A DNA stretch of 64,000 bases from Bradyrhizobium cytisi (GCF_008123515.1 NZ_VSSR01000025.1:124001-188000), one strand, 5' to 3'. Shown: positions 8,970 to 19,161, counted from the first letter of the stretch. The notes: a model not told the origin generated them from the letters alone. Numbers and translations are program-made.

Positions 8970-9518
8970 ATGCCCGTCAGCGACGATTTCCAGAAGGCGC
9001 AGCGCTTCCGCGAGGCGGCGCTCCCTTATCTCGACGACGTCTACACGCTCGCACGCTACCTGCTGCGCGACGCCTCCGACGCGGAGGACGCGGTGCAGGA
9101 ATGCTATTTGCGCGCGCTGAAGCACTTCGACAGCTATCGCGGCCCGGCGATGAAGCCGTGGCTGTTCGCGATCCTGCGCAATGTCTGCAACGCCGAATAT
9201 GCCAGACGCGCGCACTCGCACGCCGCGATCGAGGACACGCCCGGCGCCGCCGACCAGACGCCGATGTGGCAGGAGAGCGAGGCGAGCCCGGAGACCGAGG
9301 TGCTGCGCAGCCGCGACGCCGGCGCCATCCGCAAGATGATCGACGCGCTTGCCGAGCCTTTCAAGGAAACCTTCGTGCTGCGGGAGATCAGCAACCTGTC
9401 CTATCGTGAAATTGCCGAAGCCGTCGGTGCCCCGGTCGGCACCGTGATGTCCCGCCTCGCCCGCGCCCGCGCCATGCTGCGCGCGGCCTGGACGGCGGAA
9501 GAGGAGCACTCGAAATGA
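8970..9518 (+). CDS. ECF RNA polymerase sigma factor
   Basis: 182 residues from ATG 8970, which has GAGAGG just upstream; an earlier in-frame start at 8823 would add about 49 unconserved residues and overlap the cupredoxin. Region 2 is visible (LPYLDDVYTLARYLLRDASDAEDAVQE with FDSYRG and MKPWLFAILRN) and region 4 (LREISNLSYREIAEAVGAPVGTVMSRLARAR). It directs RNA polymerase to a regulon that often includes its own operon. The following gene encodes its probable anti-sigma factor and overlaps it by ATGA. The four-gene set 7523-10279 looks like a regulator with its targets. Confidence 0.93.
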   Translation: MPVSDDFQKAQRFREAALPYLDDVYTLARYLLRDASDAEDAVQECYLRALKHFDSYRGPAMKPWLFAILRNVCNAEYARRAHSHAAIEDTPGAADQTPMWQESEASPETEVLRSRDAGAIRKMIDALAEPFKETFVLREISNLSYREIAEAVGAPVGTVMSRLARARAMLRAAWTAEEEHSK

Positions 9519-10279
9519 CCTGCGACGAAGCACAAATCCTGCTTCACGCGCTGCTCGACAACGAGCTCGATGCCGGCCATGCGCGCGAGGTCGAAGCCCA
9601 TATCGCAAGCTGCCCGGCCTGCACGGCCGAGCTTGCGGCACAGCGCGAGATGAAGCGCGTGCTGGCCGATACGAAGCTGCGCTATACCGCGCCCGCTGGC
9701 TTGCGTGCCCGTATCGAGGCGTCGATGCCGCAAGCGCGGCCGCAGCCGAGCCGGCGTTCCGTGCTGCGCGGTTTTGCGATGGGTTCTGCAGTCTCGGCGC
9801 TCGCCGCCTCCGGCGTCGTCGCCGTGGTGCTGCGCCAGGACGACCAGCAGCGCATTCTCTCGGAGGTCGTCTCCGCACATCTGCGCTCGCTCCAGGCCGG
9901 CCACCTCATCGACGTGGTCTCGACTGATCAGCACACGGTCAAGCCCTGGTTCAACGGCAAGCTCGATGTCGCCCCGCCCGTGATCGACCTCACCGCGCAA
10001 GGCTTTACGCTGGTCGGCGGCCGGCTCGACTATGTCGATGCGCGCGCGATCGGTGCCGTGGTCTACCGGCGCCGGCAGCACATCATCAATTTGTTCGTGT
10101 CGCAGACCGCGAGCACCGAGCACCGGCCGCCGAAGACGCAGACCATGCAGGGCTTCAACTGCCGCCGCTGGGGCGAGCGCGGCCTGAACTTCTGGGCCGT
10201 CAGCGATATCGGCGGCGACGAGCTCACCGAATTCGTCGACAAGTTCGAGGCGGCGATGAAGGCGAATGTGGAGGGGTAG
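9515..10279 (+). CDS. Membrane anti-sigma factor with zinc-finger N-terminus
   Basis: 254 residues. The N-terminus holds the anti-sigma zinc motif (HIASCPAC, an HxxxCxxC arrangement near residue 29) after DEAQILLHALLDNELD. One transmembrane helix spans about residues 85-107 (FAMGSAVSALAASGVVAVVL). The C-terminal half is periplasmic and ends in a domain with GGRLDYVDARAIGAVVYRRR, seen in related anti-sigma factors. The start overlaps the sigma-factor stop by 4 nt, so the pair is translationally coupled. It should hold the sigma factor at the membrane until a periplasmic signal releases it. The signal is unknown; copper or redox stress is a guess from the cupredoxin neighbour. Confidence 0.88.
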   Translation: MTCDEAQILLHALLDNELDAGHAREVEAHIASCPACTAELAAQREMKRVLADTKLRYTAPAGLRARIEASMPQARPQPSRRSVLRGFAMGSAVSALAASGVVAVVLRQDDQQRILSEVVSAHLRSLQAGHLIDVVSTDQHTVKPWFNGKLDVAPPVIDLTAQGFTLVGGRLDYVDARAIGAVVYRRRQHIINLFVSQTASTEHRPPKTQTMQGFNCRRWGERGLNFWAVSDIGGDELTEFVDKFEAAMKANVEG

Positions 10280-10290
10280 ACGTCTCCACC

Positions 10291-10369
10291 GTCATTGCGA
10301 GCGGAGCGAAGCAATCCAGATCGTCTCCGCGGAGGGACTCTGGATTGCTTCGCTTCGCTCGCAATGACG
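10291..10369. repeat. REP-type palindromic element
   Basis: Two about 30-bp arms (10291-10320 and 10340-10369) form a long near-perfect hairpin; each arm carries GTCATTGCGAGCG and GAAGCAATCCAGA or their complements. This element type is common in intergenic DNA of Bradyrhizobium and relatives. It lies between the convergent anti-sigma gene and hpnO and may act as a transcription block. Confidence 0.85.
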
Positions 10370-10372
10370 AGA

Positions 10373-11764
10373 TCAGGCCGACCTTCGCACCGCGTTGTCG
10401 ACCAGCGTCTTGCCGAGCGACCAGATCGCGCCGGGGACCTTGTGGCTGCCGGCGATGACCTCGTCGAAGGCGCGCTCGATCCAGCTGCAGTCTTCTTCGG
10501 TGATGGTGAGCGGCGGCAGCAGCTTGATGGTGTGGCTGCCGTGACCGGCGACCTGCGTCAGGATCTTGTGATCCTTGAACAGCGGCACGGTGATGAGCTG
10601 GCAGAACAGGCCCTTGTTGGCGGCCTCCAGCACGTTCCAGGACGCCCGCAGCCGCAGCGATTTCGGCGGCCCGAACTCGATGCCGATCATCAGGCCCTTG
10701 CCGCGCACTTCCTTCAAGAGCTCGTAGCCGGGCACCATCCGGGTGAGCGCGAGGCGAAGCTCGGCGCCGCGCTTGGCGGCGGACTCGATCAGCTTCTCCG
10801 ATTCCATCACGTCGAGCGTGGCAATGCCGGCGGCCATCGCGAGATCGTTCTTGGAGAAAGTCGAACCGTGCACCACCGCGCGGTCCATCTGGTTGAAGAT
10901 CTTGTCGAAGATGCTCTTGCGCGTCAGCACGGCGCCGACCGGCACGTGGCCGCCCGAGAGCGACTTCGACAGCAGCACCATGTCGGGCTCGACGTTCCAG
11001 TGCTCGACCGCGAGGAAGCGGCCGGTGCGGCCCATGCCGGTCTGAATCTCGTCGGCAACGAACAGCGTGCCGTACTTCTTGCAGAGCGCGGCCGCGCCCG
11101 GCAGGAACTCGTCGGAGGGCATGTTGACGCCCTTGCCCTGGATCGGCTCGACCACGAAGGCCGCGACCTCGCGCGAGGCCAGCGCCTTTTCGAGCGCGGC
11201 AAGATCGTTGAACGGAACCGAGGTGCAGCCCGGCAGCAGCGGTTCGAAGCCGGTGCGGAAGTTCGAATCACCGGTCAGCGACAGTGCGCCATAAGTCAGG
11301 CCGTGATAGCCGTGGGCGCAGTAGACGATGCCGGGGCGGCCGGTGGCGCCACGCGCGAACTTGATCGCCGCCTCGACGCATTCGGCGCCGGAATTGGCGA
11401 AGAACACCTTGTCGAGATACGGAACGTATTTCAAAAGCCGCTCGGCGAGCACGCCCGCGAGCACCGAGACGTCGAACTGGACGAGATTGGGCAGATCGGC
11501 GTCGAGCACGCTTTTCAGCGCATCGCGCATCACCGGATGATTGCGCCCGATTGCGAACACGCCAAAGCCGGACAAGAGGTCGAGATAACGCGCCCCCTCG
11601 CGATCGAAGAGGTATTGTCCCTGCCCCTTCTGGAAGCCGACGTCGTAGCCGATGGTCTTGAGAACCCGGACGAACTGCTCGTTCAGGTACCGATTATGCA
11701 GGGTGCTGCGCTGGGCCTGACGGTCCGCGAACAACTGGGACATGTCTGGATTTGGACTGTTCAT
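10373..11764 (-). CDS. hpnO: Aminobacteriohopanetriol synthase HpnO (class III aminotransferase)
   Basis: 463 residues of a PLP-dependent class III aminotransferase. The landmarks are LLSGFGVFAIGRNHP, NSGAECVEAAIKFAR, the FVADEIQTGMGRTG block with the PLP-contacting aspartate, and LLSKSLSGGHVPVGAVL with the Schiff-base lysine. Generic annotation would be acetylornithine or aspartate aminotransferase family. Its place beside hpnN in a hopanoid locus, and the extended C-terminus, favour HpnO, which converts a hopanoid aldehyde to aminobacteriohopanetriol. The enzyme is cytoplasmic. A second ATG 7 codons in (MSQLF) is a possible start. Confidence 0.85.
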   Translation of the reverse strand: MNSPNPDMSQLFADRQAQRSTLHNRYLNEQFVRVLKTIGYDVGFQKGQGQYLFDREGARYLDLLSGFGVFAIGRNHPVMRDALKSVLDADLPNLVQFDVSVLAGVLAERLLKYVPYLDKVFFANSGAECVEAAIKFARGATGRPGIVYCAHGYHGLTYGALSLTGDSNFRTGFEPLLPGCTSVPFNDLAALEKALASREVAAFVVEPIQGKGVNMPSDEFLPGAAALCKKYGTLFVADEIQTGMGRTGRFLAVEHWNVEPDMVLLSKSLSGGHVPVGAVLTRKSIFDKIFNQMDRAVVHGSTFSKNDLAMAAGIATLDVMESEKLIESAAKRGAELRLALTRMVPGYELLKEVRGKGLMIGIEFGPPKSLRLRASWNVLEAANKGLFCQLITVPLFKDHKILTQVAGHGSHTIKLLPPLTITEEDCSWIERAFDEVIAGSHKVPGAIWSLGKTLVDNAVRRSA

Positions 11765-11906
11765 CCGCTACATACTTCGGTTGAGGGCCGCTTCGTCAAC
11801 TGAAAACGGTCAGCAAACGGAAAAGGATCTGTGCGGCCTTTTGCCCTTTTTCGGACCATCTTCGCAAGCACAGCTTTAGACCATGTTGCACTGCCAAGGA
11901 ACACTC

Positions 11907-12536
11907 ATGCGTTTGGCCCTTTACACCGGAATAATACTGGCAGGCGGTTACGCCGGCCTGACACCGGCGCTCGCCGCCGATCCCACCGGCGACTGGCGGG
12001 TCGCCGATGGGGTTGCCAATATCCGCGTCGCCCAATGCAATGGCAGCATGTGGGGCGCGGTTTCCTGGGAAAAGCAGCCCGGAGGCCGCGACGAGAACAA
12101 CCCGGATGTCTCAAAAAAGAACAGGCCGACGCTGGGCATGGCGACCCTGATCGACATGAAGAAGACGGCCGGTGCCGAGCAGTGGGAAGGTCAGGTCTAC
12201 AACGCCAAGGATGGTCAGATGTATAGTGCGACCATCACGCCTGTCGGCACCGATCAGCTCGAGATCAAGGGCTGCGTGCTCGGCTTCCTGTGCGGCGGCG
12301 AGACCTGGACCCGCGTCGGTCCGCCGATTCCCTTGAGCACCGCCAGCGCCACGGCGAAGGGTGCGCCCAAGACGACAGGTGCGGCGCCCAAGGCAGCAGC
12401 GCCGGGTGCCGCGGCACCTGCGCCGACGGCGGCGGCTCCGAAGAGCGTCACCGCGGCCAAGCCCGGTCAGAAAGGTGCCGCCGATCCAGTCGGCGACATC
12501 TGCCTACTCCCGGAGATTGCGGGGTTTGCCCATTAG
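11907..12536 (+). CDS. DUF2147 secreted protein
   Basis: 209 residues from ATG 11907, preceded by AAGGA; an upstream in-frame ATG at 11883 lacks a ribosome site. The signal peptide ends at TPALAA. The DUF2147 core follows (DPTGDWRVADGVANIRVAQC to FLCGGETWTRV, about 23-140), then an Ala/Pro/Lys-rich tail (about 145-195) that may be a flexible linker. The function is unknown; the protein should be periplasmic or in the outer envelope. Its 3' end overlaps the 3' end of hpnN on the other strand by 33 bp. Confidence 0.85.
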   Translation: MRLALYTGIILAGGYAGLTPALAADPTGDWRVADGVANIRVAQCNGSMWGAVSWEKQPGGRDENNPDVSKKNRPTLGMATLIDMKKTAGAEQWEGQVYNAKDGQMYSATITPVGTDQLEIKGCVLGFLCGGETWTRVGPPIPLSTASATAKGAPKTTGAAPKAAAPGAAAPAPTAAAPKSVTAAKPGQKGAADPVGDICLLPEIAGFAH

Positions 12537-15092
12537 GGCCGGCTGAAACAGCAGCACTGCGGCAAGCGTCGTCACCAGAGAAAGTGCGAGCAGCTTGCCC
12601 ATGCTGGATGTGCCCGGATGGCTCGACAGCCACAGGCTGCCGAACGCGGTCGCCGTCGTCAGTGCGCTGAAAAAGATCGCACGCGTCAGGCTCGTCTGAA
12701 GCAGGTTTGTCCTGCCGGACCGCCACGCCACGACATAATAGATCTTGAACGCGACGCCCACGCCGAGCAGCAGCGGGAACGCGACGATGTTGGCGAAGTT
12801 GAGCGGCAGGCCGATCAGCACGCAGATCTCAAGCGTCACCGCGCCGGCGACCAGAAGCGGCACCAGCGTCATCAGCACGTCGACGATCCGGCGCAACGTG
12901 ATCCACAGCAACAGGCCGATCACAAGCAACGCATAGATGCCGGCATGGATGAATGCATTCACCACGGTGTCGCCGGACTTCAGGATCGAGACCGGTCCGC
13001 CGATTGCGGTCGGCTCGGCCTCGAGCACCGCTGCCGCAAACTTGCGCAGCGTATCGTTGTCGTTGGGATCGCCCTTCGGCTGAGCTTCGACCCGGATGAT
13101 TCCGTCCTTGCTCTTCCAGGCGTTCACGAGATCGGGCGGCAGTGATTTCAGGGTGACCGGTTCGGCCTGCATCGCGTTCCTGAGCTGGTCGAACACGATC
13201 TTCATCGGCGTGACGAACACGTCCTGCGCCTTGTTGCGGGTCGCCTCGTCGGAATTGGCGAGCTTCTCGAGCGCGTCCGCGAGCCGACGCGAGGCGACTG
13301 CGCCCGGGCCCTTGGCGTCACCGGCGGTGCGGCGCAGATTGTCGACCGAGGATTTCAACGAATCGACGTTCTCCTGATCCGACGGCGCCGGGTCGATCTG
13401 GTCGGGGTTGAGCGCGGGGTTCAGCACCTTGGCGCCCTGCGCGATCAGCTTCAGCTTCGGCTGCTGGTCCTCCGGCACGAAGCTGTCGAGCGACATCACG
13501 CGCAACACCTCCGGCACCTTCTCCAGCTTCGCTTCAACCTGCCTGGCCTGCTCCTCCGACCTGGTCATCACGTTGATGGCATTGGCGCCGGTGTTGGGAT
13601 CCTTGCGAAGGTCGAGGAAGGTCGCGATCGACTCGGCCTTCGGGTTGCGCAGGTTCATCGGGTTGAAGTCGAACTTCAGGAAGTAGAGCAGCGGCAGGCC
13701 GGCGACCGCCAGCAGCAGCGTGCCACCCACGACCAGCACCCGGTGCTTTTCCAGGAAGTAATCGAGTGGCGCCAGGAAGGCATAGCCGACCGGCTCCATC
13801 TCGCCCGGCGGGTTCAGCAGCTTCAGCATCGCGGGCAGCACCGTGATGCTCGAGAGGAACGCCACCAGCATGCCGACGCCGGCGATCTGGCCGAGCTCGG
13901 AAATGCCTTTGTAGTCGGTCGGCAGGAAACAGAGGAAGCCGGCGGCCGTCGCCATCGCCGCCAGCGACAGCGGCACCGCGGAGCGCTTGGCGGCAAGCAC
14001 CAGGGCATTGGAGAGATCGTCGTGCTTATAGCGCTCCGAGCGGTAGCGGACGCTGTACTGAATACCGAAGTCGACGCCCAGTCCCACGAACAGCACGGCG
14101 AACGCGATCGATAGCAGGTTGAACGAGCCGACCATCATCAGGCCGCCAGCGGTCGTCAGCGCAAGGCCGACGAACAGATTGACGAACACTGCGAAGATGA
14201 TCTTCGAGGAATGCAGCGCGAGCCAGAGGATCAGGAGCACGACGACGACGGTGCCGACGCCGTTGACGACAGCACCTTCCTGGACGGTGGCGTATTCCTC
14301 GTTGGCGATCGGGACTGGACCGGTCAGCCGCACCCGCGCCTGATATTTGGTCGCAAAATCGAGATCGAGCGCGGCCTTGCGGATCGCGTCGGTCGCGCCC
14401 TTGCCGGGCTCCAGCGCATTGTAGTCGAGGACCGGCTTGAACTCGATGAAGGCACGCTTGTCCGAATCCGACAGCGGCTGATCGCTGACGAGCTCGCGCC
14501 AGGAGAAGCTCGCATTGCCCTTGTTGAGCACGGTCTCGACCGTCTGCGCGATCTGGTTGAACGGCCGCTCGGTGCTGTCGAGCTTGACCTGGCCGCGCTT
14601 GACGCCGGCGAGCCCGGTCTCCAGCGCGCCGGTCAGTCCGCGAATCGACGGATCGCCGGCCATGATCTCGATCAGGGGCGCTGCGGATTCGAACTGGCCG
14701 GTGATCTTGCCGACTTCCTCGGTCGGCAGGAACAACAGGCCGTTCTTCTCGAAGAACTCACCGGTGCCGAGCTGCTGGATCGACTGGAATTCGGTCTTGT
14801 TGTCCTTCAGCTTGGCAAACAGCGCGTCCGCGGCTGCGGTCGCCATCTCCGGCGTCCTGGCCTCGACGACCGCGAGAATCGTCGCGTCGCGGTCGAAAGC
14901 GCGGTCGAACTGCTGGTCGCGCTGGCGCCAGTCCAGATTCTGGGCAATCAGCGAATTGATGTCGGTGTTGATGGCGAAGTGCCGGGACGCGTAATAGCCC
15001 GCCCCCACTGCCAGCAGGAGCCCGACAACGACGACGAGGGAGGCAAACCGGGTACAGGCCCTGACGATGGCAACGACTACGCTCTGCAGCAC
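12504..15092 (-). CDS. hpnN: Hopanoid transporter HpnN (RND superfamily)
   Basis: 862 residues of an inner-membrane RND/MMPL transporter. The layout has two halves, each with one leading transmembrane helix, a large periplasmic domain (about 35-270 and 470-700) and a block of hydrophobic helices (about 275-425 and 715-860). The family motif GLGVDFGIQYSVRYR lies near residue 345. HpnN is needed in Rhodopseudomonas to move hopanoids to the outer membrane. The start is GTG with an A/G-rich stretch before it. An EcfG-type promoter lies 34 bp upstream. It diverges from ispH-hpnH. Confidence 0.9.
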   Translation of the reverse strand: MLQSVVVAIVRACTRFASLVVVVGLLLAVGAGYYASRHFAINTDINSLIAQNLDWRQRDQQFDRAFDRDATILAVVEARTPEMATAAADALFAKLKDNKTEFQSIQQLGTGEFFEKNGLLFLPTEEVGKITGQFESAAPLIEIMAGDPSIRGLTGALETGLAGVKRGQVKLDSTERPFNQIAQTVETVLNKGNASFSWRELVSDQPLSDSDKRAFIEFKPVLDYNALEPGKGATDAIRKAALDLDFATKYQARVRLTGPVPIANEEYATVQEGAVVNGVGTVVVVLLILWLALHSSKIIFAVFVNLFVGLALTTAGGLMMVGSFNLLSIAFAVLFVGLGVDFGIQYSVRYRSERYKHDDLSNALVLAAKRSAVPLSLAAMATAAGFLCFLPTDYKGISELGQIAGVGMLVAFLSSITVLPAMLKLLNPPGEMEPVGYAFLAPLDYFLEKHRVLVVGGTLLLAVAGLPLLYFLKFDFNPMNLRNPKAESIATFLDLRKDPNTGANAINVMTRSEEQARQVEAKLEKVPEVLRVMSLDSFVPEDQQPKLKLIAQGAKVLNPALNPDQIDPAPSDQENVDSLKSSVDNLRRTAGDAKGPGAVASRRLADALEKLANSDEATRNKAQDVFVTPMKIVFDQLRNAMQAEPVTLKSLPPDLVNAWKSKDGIIRVEAQPKGDPNDNDTLRKFAAAVLEAEPTAIGGPVSILKSGDTVVNAFIHAGIYALLVIGLLLWITLRRIVDVLMTLVPLLVAGAVTLEICVLIGLPLNFANIVAFPLLLGVGVAFKIYYVVAWRSGRTNLLQTSLTRAIFFSALTTATAFGSLWLSSHPGTSSMGKLLALSLVTTLAAVLLFQPALMGKPRNLRE

Positions 15093-15553
15093 TTCTTTTC
15101 TTTCTAGTGTTAACAGCCTGCCGGAAACGCCCGCTGTTTATCGGAGTTCCCACGCGAAACCTATTGCTGTTTGAGTGGCTCTCGCGGGAACCAGGTTCGA
15201 AGTAAACTGCGGGAGACGATGGCAAAACCATGCGGAGCGGCCGGTATAGCCGTCGAGTTGAGGCGGTAAAGTGACGAAGGGGTGAGCACAAATCTCGCAG
15301 TCTTGCTCACGCGAAATGAAGTATTATAGTACCTCGAATTGGCCTAACGGGGAACCCTTATACTCGTTCCGTCTTTCCTTGATGCCGATTTTTTGACACA
15401 AAGCGCTGTGCCTGCATGCGCCTGGGCAGAGATGGGGGCGGGCGGTTACCGCGGTCGCGACACCAATGGTGCGGATATTGCAGCATTGGCCCGTATCGGG
15501 GTGCCGCCTGGGACAATTGAGCGGATTGGTGCAACTTGCGTGATGGGCGTCCA
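15093..15553. other. Divergent control region between hpnN and ispH-hpnH
   Basis: 461 bp without a convincing gene. It holds the hpnN EcfG promoter at 15126-15150. On the plus strand TTGCTC (15303-15308), 16 bases and TATAGT (15325-15330) form a plausible housekeeping promoter for ispH, which would give a leader of over 200 nt. A stretch at 15350-15369 (GGAAC followed too soon by CGTT) has the wrong EcfG spacing. No riboswitch fold was recognised. Confidence 0.5.
15126..15150 (-). promoter_or_regulatory. EcfG (general stress response) promoter of hpnN
   Basis: On the minus strand the sequence reads GGAAC, then exactly 16 bases, then CGTT. This equals the consensus of alphaproteobacterial EcfG promoters (GGAAC-N16/17-CGTT). 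The -10 element is 34 bp before the hpnN start, giving a predicted leader of about 27 nt. It links hopanoid export to the general stress response. No experimental data were available. Confidence 0.75.
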
Positions 15554-16480
15554 ATGGAAGTTTATCTAGCGCAGCCGCGCGGCTTTTGCGCGGGTGTGGT
15601 GCGCGCGATCGAGATCGTGGAGCGGGCCCTGGAGAAATACGGCCCGCCGGTCTACGTGCGCCATGAGATCGTGCACAACAAATACGTCGTCGAGAGCCTG
15701 AAGAACAAAGGCGCGATCTTCGTCGAGGAATTGTCCGAAGTTCCACCGAAGGCTGTTACCGTCTTCAGTGCCCATGGCGTCGCCCGCAGCGTCGAGGAAG
15801 AGGCCGCCGCGCGCGACCTTCCGGTGTTGAACGCCACCTGCCCCCTGGTCACGAAAGTTCACAACCAGGGGAAGCGCTACATCACCAGGGGTCGCACCCT
15901 GATCCTGATCGGCCATTCCGGCCACCCCGAGGTCGAGGGCACGATGGGCCAGGTTGCCGGCCCCGTTCTGCTGGTCCAGAGCGTTGAAGAGGCCAGGGCC
16001 CTGGCGCTGCCGGCGGATACGCCAGTGGCCTACATCACCCAGACTACGCTATCGGTCGACGACACCAAGGACATTATCGGGGCCCTTCAGGCCCGATTTA
16101 CAGATATTCAAGGCCCCGACATCCGGGATATCTGCTATGCGACACAGAACCGCCAATCTGCGGTAAGGGAATTGGGCAAACTGGTTGACGTGATTTTGGT
16201 GGTGGGCGCTGCCAATAGCTCGAACTCGAACAGGCTCCGCGAAATCGGCACCGAAGCCGGCGTCGCGAGTTATCTGATCGCCGATGGCCGCGAGCTCAAT
16301 CCGGAGTGGTTGAAGGGTGCCAGAACCGTCGGCCTCACGGCCGGCGCCTCGGCGCCTGAGGTGCTGGTGGATGACGTGATCGAAGCGCTGCGGCGGATCG
16401 GACCGGTGACGGTCTCGGTGCTCCCGGGCCGCGAGGAAAACATCGAATTCAGGCTTCCGGCCCAACTGGCTGCAAGCTGA
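15554..16480 (+). CDS. ispH: 4-hydroxy-3-methylbut-2-enyl diphosphate reductase IspH
   Basis: 308 residues from ATG 15554 (MEVYLAQPRGFCAG); a TTG 6 codons earlier is less likely. The last enzyme of the MEP pathway, making IPP and DMAPP with a 4Fe-4S cluster. The three cluster cysteines are C12 (GFCAG), C96 (NATCPLVTKVH) and C194 (DICYATQNRQ). Family motifs AHGV, GHSGHPEVEGT and GAANSSNSNRL are intact. It lies 35 nt before hpnH and is probably co-transcribed, supplying isoprenoid units for hopanoids. In related genomes such a copy is often additional to a housekeeping ispH elsewhere; that cannot be seen here. Confidence 0.95.
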   Translation: MEVYLAQPRGFCAGVVRAIEIVERALEKYGPPVYVRHEIVHNKYVVESLKNKGAIFVEELSEVPPKAVTVFSAHGVARSVEEEAAARDLPVLNATCPLVTKVHNQGKRYITRGRTLILIGHSGHPEVEGTMGQVAGPVLLVQSVEEARALALPADTPVAYITQTTLSVDDTKDIIGALQARFTDIQGPDIRDICYATQNRQSAVRELGKLVDVILVVGAANSSNSNRLREIGTEAGVASYLIADGRELNPEWLKGARTVGLTAGASAPEVLVDDVIEALRRIGPVTVSVLPGREENIEFRLPAQLAAS

Positions 16481-16515
16481 CCTATCCGAATTTCAAGCCC
16501 AGAAAGAAACTTGTA

Positions 16516-17676
<1,161 letters not shown>

Positions 17677-17699
17677 GCGCGCTGGGCTGCACCGAACAG

Positions 17700-17736
17700 A
17701 AAAGGCCCGATCGCCAATGGCGATCGGGCCTTTTGC
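17700..17736 (+). terminator. Intrinsic terminator of ispH-hpnH
   Basis: A 16-bp perfect stem (17700-17715 with 17719-17734), loop AAT, then a T-rich tail. The sequence through 17757 is about 80% identical to 20066-20122, where the hpnG terminator lies. Confidence 0.9.
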
Positions 17737-18035
17737 TTTGTTCAGCTCAAGCACTTGGCACGACCAGAAAGCCGCGCCGCCTCTGCAACTATGTCTTTGG
17801 GCGTGCGTTTCGCTCTGCAATGGAGCGGCGATGCTTCAGAAAGGTGCTCTTCGGGACCCTCGCCCGTCAACCGCGACATTAAGCTCGGCCGCGGCACCTA
17901 CCTGATGCATCTCGAGGAGACGCGTTACGCGCTCTACAGCCAAAGTATCGCGTTCCTCGCCTCCGAAACTCCGGCGTACCCGGCTGGCACAATCGCTCAC
18001 CCATCAAAGCAGGAGCAAGCAAGGAGTTACACACA
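17737..18035. other. Intergenic stretch downstream of hpnH
   Basis: About 300 bp with no recognisable gene. Short frames lack family resemblance. The last 35 bp hold the protoglobin ribosome site (AAGGAG at 18019-18024). Confidence 0.4.
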
Positions 18036-18641
18036 ATGGATGAGGTGAAAGAGAAACAGAAGATCCCTGGATACGACTACGGAACCGACAAGGTCGCTAA
18101 ATCGCCGATCACATTGGAGGAATGGGAGGAGTTAAAGAAATCGGCGCTCTTTTCCGAGGAAGATGTCGTCTACCTCCGAATGTCGGAGGAGATACTTGCC
18201 AATCAGGTTGATGATTTGCTGAAGGTTTGGCGGGGTGTCATTTTTGATCACCCTCATCTGCGCGCCTACGACGAAGATCCCAAGACGCATAAGGTCGATA
18301 CCGAATATGCAGGCGCCGTCGCAAAGCGATTCGGGCGGTGGGTGACCGATACGGCCCGTGCCAAATACGATCAGGCCTGGCTCAATTACCAATACGAGAT
18401 TGGGCTGCGGCACCATCGGACAAAGAAGAACAAGACGGACCACGGGCACACGCTTGGCCACATTCGTGCACGTGATCTACTGGCATTTTGTTCCACCATC
18501 GTCGTGCCGATGCGGCCGTTTCTCGCCAAGCGCGGCCATCCACCGGACATTGTCAACCGAATGTACGATGCGTGGTGGAAGTCGGTGATCCTTCAGGCGA
18601 CGCTTTGGGTGCAGCCATATATCCGGGAAGGCGACTTCTGA
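18036..18641 (+). CDS. Protoglobin-domain heme protein
   Basis: 201 residues, a single protoglobin domain without an added signalling module. The family start IPGYDYGTDKVAKSPITLEEWEE is clear, followed by helices with WRGVIFDHPHL, GRWVTDTARAKYDQAW and NYQYEIGLRHH; H126 or H127 is the likely proximal heme ligand. Such proteins bind O2, CO or NO and may sense or detoxify gas. A good ribosome site (AAGGAG) precedes the ATG by about 11 nt. The gene opens the cargo between hpnH and hpnG and is followed by a SnoaL-like gene. Confidence 0.88.
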   Translation: MDEVKEKQKIPGYDYGTDKVAKSPITLEEWEELKKSALFSEEDVVYLRMSEEILANQVDDLLKVWRGVIFDHPHLRAYDEDPKTHKVDTEYAGAVAKRFGRWVTDTARAKYDQAWLNYQYEIGLRHHRTKKNKTDHGHTLGHIRARDLLAFCSTIVVPMRPFLAKRGHPPDIVNRMYDAWWKSVILQATLWVQPYIREGDF

Positions 18642-18705
18642 TCGGCAAGCAGATCGAAATCCACTCCACAATGCGGGGGCGTGGTCAGCTAGACGGAGTG
18701 ACGCA

Positions 18706-19161
18706 ATGGACGAGAAGACACTGCCGAGGAACCTCGTTACCGCCGGGTCGACGCCGGTCGAACGGATGTACTTTGCCTGGAACGATGCGCTGTCGCATAA
18801 CGATGCGGACGGATTGCTCGCGCTCTTTGATGACGCCTGGTTCGAAAGCCCGCTCGTGCCGCACCTTCTGGGCATCGACCGGGGTTATCTTCACGGGCAC
18901 AAGGAAATCCGGCCGCTGTTCGACATTCTCGCGATCCGCAAGCCGCCTGTACGCCAATATTTTCGGACTGGCTATCTCACCGACGGCAAGCGCCTGATTT
19001 GGGAATACCCGCGCGATGCCGGCAAGGGCGAGCAAATGGACTTCGTCGAGGCGATGGATCTCAACGACGATGGTCTCATTCAGCGCCATTGTGTGTACTG
19101 GGGTTGGTTCGGCTTCCGCGTCCTCCAGCGCAATGAATATCACAGCGGCCCCGGTGCATGA
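18706..19161 (+). CDS. SnoaL/NTF2-like protein
   Basis: 151 residues with a cone-shaped SnoaL/NTF2 fold signature: ERMYFAWNDALSHNDADGLLALFDDAWFESPLVPHLLG, then GHKEIRPLFDIL and a C-terminal strand set (HCVYWGWFGFRVLQ). The fold occurs in small isomerases, hydratases and ligand-binding proteins; no specific reaction can be assigned. It is 64 nt after the protoglobin gene in the same direction, so the two may be co-expressed. Confidence 0.8.
   Translation: MDEKTLPRNLVTAGSTPVERMYFAWNDALSHNDADGLLALFDDAWFESPLVPHLLGIDRGYLHGHKEIRPLFDILAIRKPPVRQYFRTGYLTDGKRLIWEYPRDAGKGEQMDFVEAMDLNDDGLIQRHCVYWGWFGFRVLQRNEYHSGPGA

Noticed and set aside
15350..15369. Second EcfG site before ispH
   Set aside because: GGAAC is followed by CGTT after only 9-10 bases, not 16 or 17.
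17755..18048. Open frame downstream of the hpnH terminator
   Set aside because: No ribosome site or family resemblance; it runs into the protoglobin start in another frame.
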